From positions 1 to 64,000 of the forward strand of contig CALNXY010000014.1 in NCBI GenBank assembly GCA_942490705.1: a DNA stretch of 64,000 bases. The letters are read 5' to 3'. A program made the translations under genes and the position numbers. Below, one piece after another: positions 33,837 to 41,624 of this stretch. The notes beneath the pieces are model-generated. The model had not been told where the DNA came from. It saw only the letters and a program-made list of their open reading frames with translations, and made no database searches. This stretch comes from JAGRCP01 sp942490705 (GTDB lineage Bacteria; Chloroflexota; Anaerolineae; Caldilineales; Caldilineaceae). How positions within the stretch are numbered: position 1 is the stretch's first letter; the number at the start of each line of letters is the position of its first letter.

Positions 33837-34598
33837 ATGGCCCAATTAACCTTGGTTGCGCTCTATGGCCACAAGCCTCCCCATTTGGCCCGCTACCTGA
33901 ACACCATCAATGAACTCGTCTTGCGCTCGCCGCTGGGTCCCTTCTTCCGGCCGTACGCGCTTGAACAGATTCATGCCACAATCGTCGGGCTGGAGCGCAC
34001 GGCCACCCCGCATGCATTCGAAAATGCCAATCGCCTTGCGGCTGCAAATGAACGCGCCACCATGGACTTCGCGCGTGCACTACACCTGGCGCGGACGTTT
34101 CCGCCTCTGACCATTCGCTTTGGCGGCTTTAAGTCCGAAGACAAAAGGTTGGCAAGCCGCGGCCAGTCGCCCTCTGTGCGCTCCTTTCAGATTCAGGCGC
34201 AGCAGGGCAAGGTCATCATCGTGGGCTGGCATCATCGGCGCGGCGACTTCAGCGTCCATGCCGATCTTTGGACGCTGCGCCGGCAGTTCGGCGAGGAGGC
34301 CAATGTCTGGCCCAAATATGCAGAAGACAGCGACCTTTTCGTGACCTTGGGCGAATTGACGACCGCGTCATATAAAGATTCACCTTGCGCGCGGTTGGAC
34401 TTCCCAGCCATCGAGGCACTCGAAGCCACCGTACGCCGGCAGCTCGCCAGACATCCAATCGACGTACCCATTACCCCGGCAAAGCTCTCCTTCGTGCGCT
34501 ACATTGAGCCCACGCTTGTCTCATCAACCAGCACGGCCCTGCCTGTTCTCAATCCTGACCTTAACGCATCTTCCCTCGCCGCCTGCTACGAAGAATGA
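33837..34598 (+). CDS. 2H-phosphoesterase/LigT-like hypothetical protein
   Basis: 253 residues. A single HxT-type motif is visible in YALEQIHATIVGLER (~40-54), the form used by 2H phosphoesterases, but I do not find a second HxS/T motif: the corresponding C-terminal strand reads KLSFVRYIEP. Other blocks are FPPLTIRFGGFKSEDKR, KVIIVGWHHRRGD and WPKYAEDSDLFVTLGEL. It may be a degenerate or inactive member, or an unrelated fold. It is cytoplasmic, without membrane helices. The ATG at 33837 has no strong ribosome-binding site. The gene is followed at once by copy 2 of the AATTGTCAATTG repeat. Confidence 0.55.
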   Translation: MAQLTLVALYGHKPPHLARYLNTINELVLRSPLGPFFRPYALEQIHATIVGLERTATPHAFENANRLAAANERATMDFARALHLARTFPPLTIRFGGFKSEDKRLASRGQSPSVRSFQIQAQQGKVIIVGWHHRRGDFSVHADLWTLRRQFGEEANVWPKYAEDSDLFVTLGELTTASYKDSPCARLDFPAIEALEATVRRQLARHPIDVPITPAKLSFVRYIEPTLVSSTSTALPVLNPDLNASSLAACYEE

Positions 34599-34603
34599 TA
34601 ATC

Positions 34604-34637
34604 GGCAATCGTCAATTGTAAATTGTCAATTGTCATT
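34604..34637. repeat. AATTGTCAATTG interspersed repeat, copy 2
   Basis: Just after the stop of the preceding gene, two AATTGT units end with the core AATTGTCAATTGTCA (34621-34635), one base different from the copies at 14062 and 62580. Confidence 0.65.
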
Positions 34638-34732
34638 TCCATACATGAATAATGGCTGCGGTTTCGCGCCCGTGCGCACATGCGGTAGACTGGGGCGTAC
34701 ATCCCAGCCGCCCTGTCTCGCCCCTACAAAAA

Positions 34733-34957
34733 ATGGGAGAATTCCTCTTGGTATTGAAAGCGTTTGACGATCTGGCTTCCCTGGCTGAGGCTTTTGACGG
34801 CACGGTCTTTCGTGACATCACCGACGATACGCTCTACGTCTACGACAAGCTTCACAACCAATGGCACCAGTATCGCTGGGCGCCCGGTCGCAAAGAGATC
34901 GCCTATATCGGCCCAAGTTCAGGCGAGCTACCGCTTGTTATGCAGGTATTTCCGTGA
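34733..34957 (+). CDS. Small hypothetical protein
   Basis: 74 residues if started at the ATG at 34733; earlier in-frame starts run into the repeat region. The sequence (VLKAFDDLASLAEAFDGTVF, then DTLYVYDKLHNQWHQYRWAP) is rich in aromatic and charged residues and protein-like, with a predicted helix followed by beta strands. There is no recognised family, signal or membrane segment. There is no strong ribosome-binding site either, so the start is uncertain. The ~110 bases after it, before the AlkD-like gene, show no feature. Confidence 0.5.
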   Translation: MGEFLLVLKAFDDLASLAEAFDGTVFRDITDDTLYVYDKLHNQWHQYRWAPGRKEIAYIGPSSGELPLVMQVFP

Positions 34958-35069
34958 GCCTCACAAAGCAATTGGGCCATCCGCGCCGCCACGTCCGAGC
35001 AGGTTGATTCTTCCAGAGTCATGTAGGCCAACACGATACGGTTGAATCAATCCTGCCTTTGTATCGAGG

Positions 35070-35756
35070 ATGCAAACTCTGATGACACAGCCTTTGGCAA
35101 TTGACCTACGCAATCGATTGACAGCGCAGCAAGACCCTCATGCGGCCGTCGCCATGCAGGCCTACATGAAAACGCAGCAGCCGTTCTATGGCATCAAGAG
35201 TACGCCCCGGCGAGCCTTGCTGCGAGCAGCCCTGAATGCGCATCCGATTACGAGCCGGTCCGAGTATGAGGCCGTTATCCGTGAACTGTGGCGTGGCCGC
35301 TCCCGCGAGGAGATGTACCTTGCACTTGACGTGGCCGAGCGGTATAAGCCCTATCGTGATCTTGCAAGTTGGCCACTTTATGTCGAGCTAATGCGTGAAG
35401 CCGGCTGGTGGGACACGCTGGACTGGATCGCAGCGAAATTAATCGGCCTCCTCGTCCTGCAACATCCCGCATTGGAGGCCGAGCTGATAGAGTGGCGCAC
35501 CGATCCCAACATGTGGGTGCGACGCGCTTCGCTGCTGGCCCACCTGAAACATAAGCAGGCGACCAATCGGACGCTCCTGGCCGAAACGATTCTGTTGCTG
35601 GCGGATGAGGAGGAGTTTTTCATCCGCAAGGCGATTGGCTGGGTCCTGCGCGAATATGCAAAAGTCAATCCGCAGTGGGTCATCGACTTCGTACGCGGCC
35701 ACGAAGCAACTCTTTCACCGCTCAGCAAGCGGGAGGCGTTGAAAAACGTCACGTAG
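35070..35756 (+). CDS. AlkD-like DNA alkylation repair protein
   Basis: 228 residues from the ATG at 35070; an ATG at 35082 (MTQP) is an alternative. The all-helical HEAT-repeat layout of the AlkC/AlkD family is clear: AYMKTQQPFYGIKSTPRRAL near the N-terminus, LWRGRSREEMYLALDVAERY, WWDTLDWIAAKLIGLLV with the conserved Trp/Asp, WVRRASLLAHLKHK and FFIRKAIGWVLREYAKVNP. Family enzymes remove alkylated purines (3-methyladenine, 7-methylguanine) from DNA without base flipping. It is a single gene; 130 bases separate it from the nitrilase. Confidence 0.9.
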   Translation: MQTLMTQPLAIDLRNRLTAQQDPHAAVAMQAYMKTQQPFYGIKSTPRRALLRAALNAHPITSRSEYEAVIRELWRGRSREEMYLALDVAERYKPYRDLASWPLYVELMREAGWWDTLDWIAAKLIGLLVLQHPALEAELIEWRTDPNMWVRRASLLAHLKHKQATNRTLLAETILLLADEEEFFIRKAIGWVLREYAKVNPQWVIDFVRGHEATLSPLSKREALKNVT

Positions 35757-35886
35757 CGTCTCAACGAGTCCTGATCGCAGCTATCATTGTGATGCGCCCG
35801 TCACTTGTCGCCCATTGAGCCGCGTCACGCCGGCAGCCCCCTCTTTTTGAATAAAATCAGGCAGATCACCCATTCTGGAGACCGCC

Positions 35887-36852
35887 ATGCCTCATCCGTT
35901 TCCCATCGTTTCCGTAGCGGTCGTACAAGCCGCGCCCGTCCTCTTTGATCGGAACGCCACGATCGACAAAGCGTGTAGGCTGATCGATGAGGCCGCGGCC
36001 GGCGGCGCGCAGCTCATTCTCTTTCCCGAAGCCTTTGTGCCCGCCTACCCGCGCGGGCTGAGCTTTGGCTTCGTCGTCGGCAGCAGGACGGACGAGGGGC
36101 GACTGCTCTGGCAGCGCTATTGGGAGAATGCCGTGGATGTGCCTGGCCCTGCGACGGCGCGGCTGGGCCAGGCTGCGCGGAACGCCGGCGTCTATCTCGC
36201 CATCGGCGTGATCGAGCGGGATGGCGACTTCAGCGGGGGAACGCTCTACTGCACGCTGCTCTACTTTGGGCCCGACGGCCGCCTGCTGGGCAAGCACCGC
36301 AAGCTCAAGCCTACGGGCGCCGAGCGGCTGATCTGGGGCGAAGGTGACGGCAGCACCCTGACCGTCCTCGACACGCCCATGGGGAAGGTGGGCGGACTGA
36401 TCTGCTGGGAGAACTATATGCCGCTGGCGCGCACGGCCCTCTACGGCAAGGGCGTCGAACTCTATTTGGCGCCCACGGCCGACGCCCGCGATACGTGGCA
36501 GGCGACCGTACGTCACATTGCCTGCGAAGGGCGCTGCTTTGTGCTAAGCTGCAACCAGTTCGTCACCAAAGCCATGTATCCCGCCGACCTGCCACTACTG
36601 CACGAGCTGGCCGACCAACCTGACACCATGTCGCGTGGCGGCAGCGTCATCGTCGGGCCGCTGGGCGATCTGCTTGCGGGCCCGCTCTTTGATGCCGAAG
36701 GCATCTTGACTGCCCAGCTCGATCTGGCAGAGGTGGCGCGGGGCAAGCTCGACTTCGACGTGGTCGGCCACTATGCACGGCCCGATGTGCTGCGGCTCGT
36801 TGTGGATGAGACGGAGCGACGCCCGGTCGAGCCATACGGCAACCCCGAATAA
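35887..36852 (+). CDS. Nitrilase / carbon-nitrogen hydrolase
   Basis: 321 residues, typical of the nitrilase branch. The Glu-Lys-Cys triad is visible: Glu48 in LILFPEAFVPAYPRG, Lys139 in GKHRKLKPTGAER and Cys173 in GLICWENYMPLAR. The FPEAFVPAYPRG and GLICWENYMP blocks are those of true aliphatic/aryl nitrilases rather than amidases. The reaction would turn a nitrile into an acid and ammonia; cyanide-type substrates are also possible. It is cytoplasmic. CTGGAG lies before the ATG at 35887, and TAAAAT at 35852-35857 could be the -10 of a promoter. Confidence 0.93.
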   Translation: MPHPFPIVSVAVVQAAPVLFDRNATIDKACRLIDEAAAGGAQLILFPEAFVPAYPRGLSFGFVVGSRTDEGRLLWQRYWENAVDVPGPATARLGQAARNAGVYLAIGVIERDGDFSGGTLYCTLLYFGPDGRLLGKHRKLKPTGAERLIWGEGDGSTLTVLDTPMGKVGGLICWENYMPLARTALYGKGVELYLAPTADARDTWQATVRHIACEGRCFVLSCNQFVTKAMYPADLPLLHELADQPDTMSRGGSVIVGPLGDLLAGPLFDAEGILTAQLDLAEVARGKLDFDVVGHYARPDVLRLVVDETERRPVEPYGNPE

Positions 36853-36945
36853 GCGTGGTATGCGCTGAATAGGCCGCGGATCGACGCTGATCCGGCGGAT
36901 GGTTGCAGATCAATCGCAAGAACGTCTGCGATGATCCGCGACATT

Positions 36946-36985
36946 CTTCGACAAGCTCAGGACGGGCCCTTCGACAGGCTCAGGA
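36946..36985. repeat. TTCGACARGCTCAGGA tandem repeat (REP-like)
   Basis: TTCGACAAGCTCAGGA (36946-36961) and TTCGACAGGCTCAGGA (36970-36985) stand 24 bases apart and differ at one base. The type TTCGACAAGCTCAGG is a common dispersed intergenic motif in several phyla. The surrounding 273-base gap (36853-37125) has no gene. Confidence 0.7.
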
Positions 36986-37125
36986 AGCGGCCGGCTGTTC
37001 CCGCGGCGCGCCGTCGACACGTTGAGAATCCCGGATGGCGCACAAGGCGGGATTGGCGAAGGCGTTGGCTGACGGTATTATACGAAGTAGCGAAGGTTGG
37101 CGTCGCAGGCGACTGAGAAACGGCT

Positions 37126-37488
37126 ATGAATCAAACGCTCTTTGGCATTCCGCTGGTCTGGATCGGATTTGGCTGCCTCGGCATTGCCGTAGTCTACTAC
37201 TTTATCTGGCCGCGCCCGAATCCAGGCGATCCGGAGCGGTCGGCCTGGCGACACTTTGTCTTGCGCTGGGGACACTCGTTGGTCTGGGTGTTGTTGGCCC
37301 TGGCCTGCTTCGTGGCCAGCCCGGAACGGGCGATGATTTCCGCAGCGTTGGGCATTGGCGCGCTTCTGCTCTACGTGATCTTCATTTTCACTATTTTCCG
37401 CGACCGCCAAGACGCGGCCAATGCGGCCTTGGCCGCAAAAAAGACGCGAAGTGATCCCGCAGCGCAGGTGTCTGATGATGCCGGTTGA
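37126..37488 (+). CDS. Small membrane protein
   Basis: 120 residues. Three hydrophobic segments are evident (about 9-27, 48-64, 70-90: GIPLVWIGFGCLGIAVVYYF; SLVWVLLALACFVA; LGIGALLLYVIFIFTIF), then a charged tail. There is no family that I recognise and no catalytic motif. The ATG at 37126 lacks a strong ribosome-binding site. The RAM-domain gene begins 67 bases downstream on the same strand and may or may not be co-transcribed. The function is unknown. Confidence 0.65.
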   Translation: MNQTLFGIPLVWIGFGCLGIAVVYYFIWPRPNPGDPERSAWRHFVLRWGHSLVWVLLALACFVASPERAMISAALGIGALLLYVIFIFTIFRDRQDAANAALAAKKTRSDPAAQVSDDAG

Positions 37489-37555
37489 GCCGCAGCCTGC
37501 CGGATACGAGACTTGTTTCCTCTACTCACATAACACATGACCAAGGAGTCAACGC

Positions 37556-37837
37556 GTGGTAACAGCAATCGTTTTGATCAACGTGGAGCATGGCGCCGTC
37601 AATGAGGTGGCCGACGCGCTGGCCGGCATCGATGGTTTTGCCGAGGTCTATTCCGTAGGCGGGCGCTACGATCTGGTCGCCATCATTCGCGTGAGCACCA
37701 ACGAGGAGATGGCGGCCCTGGTCACCAACTCGCTCATGGGCGTCGACAAGATCAGAGACACGGAGACGTTGATCGCGTTCCGCGCCTACTCGAGCCACGA
37801 TTTGGAGCGCATGTTCTCGGTGGGCGCCGATGCCTAG
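37556..37837 (+). CDS. Stand-alone Lrp/AsnC ligand-binding (RAM) domain protein
   Basis: 93 residues from the GTG at 37556, which has AAGGAG 7-12 bases upstream. The ferredoxin-like RAM fold is seen: TAIVLINVEHGAVNEVADAL, GFAEVYSVGGRYDLVAIIRV, MAALVTNSLMGVDKIRDTET and a closing AFRAYSSHDLERMF. There is no helix-turn-helix domain, so it cannot bind DNA by itself. In Lrp proteins this domain binds amino acids and forms oligomers. Its last codons overlap the DUF1028 start (8 bases), so the two proteins are made together; a regulatory-subunit role is a reasonable guess. Confidence 0.88.
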   Translation: MVTAIVLINVEHGAVNEVADALAGIDGFAEVYSVGGRYDLVAIIRVSTNEEMAALVTNSLMGVDKIRDTETLIAFRAYSSHDLERMFSVGADA

Positions 37838-38726
37838 CAGACGCCAGCAACCCGTCGCCACCTTTTCGATTGTGGCATTCGATCCCACGCGCATGGAATG
37901 GGGCATTGGGGTCCAGTCCAAATTCTTGGCCGTAGGTGCGGTGGTTCCCTTTGCCCGCGCCGGCGCAGGGGCCGTCGCGACCCAATCCTATGCCAACATG
38001 ACCTACGGCCCCGACGGCCTCGCACTGATGGCGCAGGGTCAATCGGCCGCCGCTACGATAGCCCAGCTTGTCGAGCAAGACGAAGGGCGGGATCTGCGTC
38101 AGGTCGGCATGGTGGATGCCAGCGGTCAAGCCGCGGCCTACACGGGCGCCGGCTGCTACGAGTGGGCCGGCCACATCGTGGGCGAGGGTTTTGCGTGCCA
38201 GGGCAACATCCTCGTGCCGGGCACGGTGGAAGCCATGGCCGCCCGCTTCGAAGCCGCGCGCGAGGGCCCCGGGGAACTGGCCGAGTGGCTCGTGGCGGCG
38301 CTGGCAGCCGGGCAGGAAGCCGGCGGCGACAGCCGCGGACGCCAGGCCGCGGCGGTTACGGTCGTGCGCGCGGGCGGCGGCTACGGCGGCAACAATGACC
38401 GCTATCTGGATCTGCGCGTCGATGACGATCCCTTTCCGATCCGCCGGCTGGCCAAGCTCGTGGAGTTGCACCATCTCTACTTTGGCACAGTCGATCCCGC
38501 CAACGTTGTGCCCCTGGCCGATGTGGCGGTCGAACTGCAGGCGCTGTTGCGCCGGACGGGCTATTACGACGGGCCCGAGCATGGTGAATTCGACGCAGCG
38601 ACGCGCACGGCGCTGCGGGCGCTGGTAGGATCGGAAAACCTCGAAGAGCGTTGGGACGGCACGCCTGACGAGATCGACCTCATGGTGTTGGAGTTCCTGC
38701 GCGAGCGCTTTCCCGTTCTGGGATAA
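37830..38726 (+). CDS. DUF1028 family protein with a C-terminal peptidoglycan-binding-like segment
   Basis: 298 residues. The ATG at 37830 overlaps the RAM gene. The DUF1028 core fills ~10-215: ATFSIVAFDPTRMEWGIGVQ, GAGAVATQSYANMTYGP, ACQGNILVPGTVEAMAA and the Gly-rich RAGGGYGGNNDRYLDLRVDD. The family is predicted to have an Ntn-hydrolase-like fold, with a nucleophile near the N-terminus (Thr/Ser in ATFS), but the substrate is unknown. Residues ~225-298 resemble a small helical peptidoglycan-binding-type domain (ELQALLRRTGYYDGPEHGEF, DAATRTALRALVG). There is no signal peptide. Confidence 0.85.
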   Translation: MPSRRQQPVATFSIVAFDPTRMEWGIGVQSKFLAVGAVVPFARAGAGAVATQSYANMTYGPDGLALMAQGQSAAATIAQLVEQDEGRDLRQVGMVDASGQAAAYTGAGCYEWAGHIVGEGFACQGNILVPGTVEAMAARFEAAREGPGELAEWLVAALAAGQEAGGDSRGRQAAAVTVVRAGGGYGGNNDRYLDLRVDDDPFPIRRLAKLVELHHLYFGTVDPANVVPLADVAVELQALLRRTGYYDGPEHGEFDAATRTALRALVGSENLEERWDGTPDEIDLMVLEFLRERFPVLG

Positions 38727-38835
38727 GAAGACATGATGGAACGCGAATTACACGGATAGGGCTGATCAAAGCGGCTTCTTGAAAAGCCAATACCACGACT
38801 CAGTCAGCGTTCTCTTCACCGGTCCGCAACAGTCC

Positions 38836-39327
38836 ATGACGATCCACATTTTTACCACCGGCGGGACCATCGACAAGGTCTATTTTGACGCCAACAGCGA
38901 ATATCAGGTCGGCGAACCGCAGATCCATGAGGTTCTACGCGAGGCCAACGTGACCTTCGACTACACGGTCGAGTCGCTCATGCGTAAAGACAGCCTGGAG
39001 CTGACGGACGAGGATCGCCGGATCATCCACGACGCCGTCGCCAATGCGCCCGGGCGGCAGATCATCGTCACCCATGGCACGGACACCATGACCGAGACCG
39101 CACGCGCGCTCGCTGACATTCCCGACAAAACCATCGTTCTCACCGGAGCGCTGCAGCCGGCACGGTTGCGCTACACCGATGCCGTCTTCAACATCGGCGC
39201 CGCATTGACCGCGGCGCAGCTTGCTCCGTCAGGCGTTTATATCGCCATGAACGGACGCGTCTTCGATGGCCTCAATGTGCGCAAAAATATGGACGTCCGT
39301 CGCTTTGAGGAACTGATCAGCGACTGA
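38836..39327 (+). CDS. Short asparaginase-family domain protein
   Basis: 163 residues from the ATG at 38836. It has the asparaginase N-terminal signature FTTGGTIDKVYFD with the catalytic Thr, and the second motif IIVTHGTDTMTETARAL with Thr/Asp; IVLTGALQPARL and VYIAMNGRVFDG follow. Canonical L-asparaginases are ~320 residues with a second domain, so this is a half-length form. Short versions exist as separate genes in some bacteria; the amidohydrolase activity and its substrate are therefore uncertain. It converges with the PP2C phosphatase gene, 14 bases away. Confidence 0.88.
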   Translation: MTIHIFTTGGTIDKVYFDANSEYQVGEPQIHEVLREANVTFDYTVESLMRKDSLELTDEDRRIIHDAVANAPGRQIIVTHGTDTMTETARALADIPDKTIVLTGALQPARLRYTDAVFNIGAALTAAQLAPSGVYIAMNGRVFDGLNVRKNMDVRRFEELISD

Positions 39328-39341
39328 ATGCGCCTGCCCGA

Positions 39342-40586
39342 TCACCTGAGGCGCAGGGCGAGGAGCGTAATGTCGTCAAACTGGTTGGCCGGCCCCTGGT
39401 ACGCCATGACCGCTTCGACGATCGACGTACAGAGAGCTTGTGGCGGCAGTTCGGCGAGTGATTGAGCCAACGCAACCAAGCGTTCGCGGCCAAACATTTT
39501 GTCGTCTCCGTCCATTGCTTCCGTCACGCCGTCCGTAGAAAAGAGGACCGTACTTCCGGGCTTTAGCCGCAGCCGCTGCATGTCAAGCAGGGGCCCGGGC
39601 AGCAGGCCCAAAGCGACGCTGCGCGCCGGCTCGGCTTGCACCAAATCGCCCTGCCGGGTGCGAATCAGCGGGTGGTCATGGCCGGCGCGCACATAGACAA
39701 AGTCGCCCGTTCTCAGATCCAGCTCGCCATAGAGCATGGTCACAAACATGCCATCCATCTCCCGGGCATCCAACTCCCGGTTGACCGCCCGCAGCACCTC
39801 TTTTGGCGTCGCCTCGCGCCGGGCCTCCGCCCGCACCAGCGTACAGACAAGGGCCATGTAGAGCGCGGCCGGAATCCCTTTGCCCGCCACGTCGCCAATT
39901 ACAAGCGCCAGGCGCGTTTCATCCAGCTGAATCACATCATAGAAGTCGCCACCCACCTGGCGCGCCGGAATCATGGTTGCGCCCAGTTCGACGCGCGCCA
40001 ATTGCGGCAAAGCCTGAGGCAGCATGCGCTGCTGAATCTGGGCCGCATTCGCCAATTCGCGCGCCAGCACCTCCTGCTCGATAATCTGTTCCTGGGCCGC
40101 CTTCAGCTCTGCGTAGGCCTTGTCCAGTTCCCGGTTCTTGCGCCGCAGATCCTCGATGATGATCTCGTCAGCCACGCGCAGCCGACGGCTCAAGCGACGA
40201 AGAAGGTCAAGGCTGACGGCCGGGTAGCGAGCGATGAGCGTTTCGAATTCTGCACGGTTCATCACCAGGAGTTCAACCGGCGTACGCGCCCGTGCGCTCG
40301 CCGAGCGGGGCTGGTCGGGGTTGAGAAGGCTCATCTCCCCAATGACGGAGCCAGTCGTTCGCGTGGCCAGGTGGCGCTCGTGATCGGTATCCAGCGCCTT
40401 GATGATGTCGACTTCGCCGGAGCGAACAATAAAAAAGGTGTCGCCCGGTTCGCCTTCTCGGAGGAAGACGGCGCCGGCCGGCACGTCAGCCGCGTCAAGC
40501 GAAGCGAGCAAATCGACGGCGTCCTGCGGCGGCAAACTGGCCAGGATCGGCAATTCTTCGACTATCTGCTGAAGCTTTGCATCCAA
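39342..40586 (-). CDS. Cyclic-nucleotide-binding / PP2C (SpoIIE-type) phosphatase
   Basis: 414 residues. Residues ~10-135 form a cNMP-binding fold: FLREGEPGDTFFIVRSGEV and IGEMSLLNPDQPRSASARA (phosphate cassette region). A coiled coil follows (~145-185: RRKNRELDKAYAELKAAQEQ). The PP2C/RsbU-SpoIIE domain fills ~190-414: VGGDFYDVIQL, LVIGDVAGKGIPAAL, AGHDHPLIR, FSTDGVTEAMDG and FDDITLLAL, with the metal Asp residues present. It is the output phosphatase of a partner-switching module whose kinase-like and antagonist genes precede it on the minus strand; it starts 1 base after the HATPase gene's stop. It is expected to dephosphorylate the STAS protein. Confidence 0.92.
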   Translation of the reverse strand: MDAKLQQIVEELPILASLPPQDAVDLLASLDAADVPAGAVFLREGEPGDTFFIVRSGEVDIIKALDTDHERHLATRTTGSVIGEMSLLNPDQPRSASARARTPVELLVMNRAEFETLIARYPAVSLDLLRRLSRRLRVADEIIIEDLRRKNRELDKAYAELKAAQEQIIEQEVLARELANAAQIQQRMLPQALPQLARVELGATMIPARQVGGDFYDVIQLDETRLALVIGDVAGKGIPAALYMALVCTLVRAEARREATPKEVLRAVNRELDAREMDGMFVTMLYGELDLRTGDFVYVRAGHDHPLIRTRQGDLVQAEPARSVALGLLPGPLLDMQRLRLKPGSTVLFSTDGVTEAMDGDDKMFGRERLVALAQSLAELPPQALCTSIVEAVMAYQGPANQFDDITLLALRLR

Positions 40587-40587
40587 T

Positions 40588-41043
40588 TTACGCGTCCGCT
40601 TTCTGTGCGAGTTGGTAGATCAGCGTGAGTTCATTGCGGTTGTCGCGATAGGCGTAGGCACATCTGTCAGCGTAGCGGCGCAGGAGATGGACCCCCAACC
40701 CGCCAATAGCGGCGTCATCCAACGTGTCGGGCACGACTGGCTCGGGCGTTTGCAGCGGGTCGAAGGGCGGTCCGTCGTCGGCGACGGTGAGAATCAGTTC
40801 CATGGGCGTCTGTCTGGCCGTGACGGCAATCGTGCCGGCATAGTCCGGCGTCAAACCGTGTTCGATCACATTGGTGACCGCTTCAGTCAGCGCGAGTTCC
40901 AGCCGGAAGGCCAAGCGCGGCGTGAGGTCTAGATCCCGGACAAGTGCAGCAACCCAGTCGGCGAGACGCGTCAATTCTGCCGGCTGATTCTGCAGAACCA
41001 GTGTCTCTGTTCTTGGTGATGAATTGGCAGTGGTTGCAGTCAT
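40588..41043 (-). CDS. Serine kinase / anti-sigma-factor type HATPase (RsbW-like)
   Basis: 151 residues. GHKL motifs are present: ALTEAVTNVIEHG (N box), TVADDGPPFDP (G1) and GGLGVHLLRRYAD (G2); YRDNRNELTLIY is the closing strand. RsbW/SpoIIAB-type proteins phosphorylate a STAS antagonist and bind a partner such as a sigma factor. The gene order STAS - HATPase - PP2C on one strand is the classic partner switch. No sigma factor gene is adjacent, so the final target of this switch is unknown. The distance to the STAS gene is 15 bases. Confidence 0.92.
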   Translation of the reverse strand: MTATTANSSPRTETLVLQNQPAELTRLADWVAALVRDLDLTPRLAFRLELALTEAVTNVIEHGLTPDYAGTIAVTARQTPMELILTVADDGPPFDPLQTPEPVVPDTLDDAAIGGLGVHLLRRYADRCAYAYRDNRNELTLIYQLAQKADA

Positions 41044-41058
41044 AACGCCGTGCGCAGC

Positions 41059-41409
41059 CTAGGAGAGAGCGGCTTGCAGATCGGCTTCGGCCGCAGCGCG
41101 ATCGTCAAAGATTGGGATCAACAGGTCAATGCCGGCCACGTTCAGGGCCTCCCCAACGAGAGGCTGGGGGGTAAGCAGGACCATCTTGCCGCCACGACGA
41201 TTGAGCGCTTTGGCGTTCATCACCAGCAGGCGCATGCCGATCGAGGCAATGAAGTCGACCTGGCTCAGGTCAACCAGCACCGGGGCGGCATCGGTGGCTG
41301 TGGCGATGGTGAAAGCATTTTCGATTTTGCCGCTGCCTTCCATATCAAGGCGGCCGGCGAGGATAACTTCGGTGATTCCATTGTCGAGTTCGGTAACCTG
41401 CATGTCCAT
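41059..41409 (-). CDS. STAS domain anti-anti-sigma factor
   Basis: 116 residues, the size of RsbV/SpoIIAA-type proteins. TEVILAGRLDMEGSGKIENA opens the fold; VLVDLSQVDFIASIGMRLLV holds the phosphorylatable serine (Ser56) in the usual place, and GKMVLLTPQPLVGEAL follows. TTAGGAGCAG precedes the ATG at 41409 on the minus strand, and a near-consensus promoter lies about 100 bases upstream. As the first gene of the partner-switch operon it should be the sensor of phosphorylation: when dephosphorylated it traps the HATPase. Confidence 0.93.
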   Translation of the reverse strand: MDMQVTELDNGITEVILAGRLDMEGSGKIENAFTIATATDAAPVLVDLSQVDFIASIGMRLLVMNAKALNRRGGKMVLLTPQPLVGEALNVAGIDLLIPIFDDRAAAEADLQAALS

Positions 41410-41514
41410 GATCTGCTCCTAAGCGTAGTTCATGTGGGTTCGAGAAGGCTTGCTACTCATTCCCGCCGCAGCGTACGTCCCTCTGTTTTCCATGCGTCTG
41501 GCGAACGCGCCGTA

Positions 41515-41542
41515 ACTATAGCGGGTATTCGTCAGATGTCAA
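41515..41542 (-). promoter_or_regulatory. Promoter of the STAS-HATPase-PP2C operon
   Basis: On the minus strand TTGACA (41542-41537), a 16-base spacer and TATAGT (41520-41515); the predicted start is near 41508, giving a leader of ~100 bases before the STAS gene. Confidence 0.75.
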
Positions 41543-41592
41543 ACGCCAATTCAAGTGACAGTCATTGCCCCAGCCGGGAACTCGTGCTACCC

Positions 41593-41620
41593 TTGGCACC
41601 CTGACATTTTTTGGTATAGG
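41593..41620 (+). promoter_or_regulatory. Promoter of the Kir channel gene, likely leaderless
   Basis: TTGGCA (41593-41598), a 16-base spacer and TATAGG (41615-41620) place the transcription start at or within a couple of bases of the ATG at 41625. No ribosome-binding site is present. Confidence 0.45.
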
Positions 41621-41624
41621 TGCC

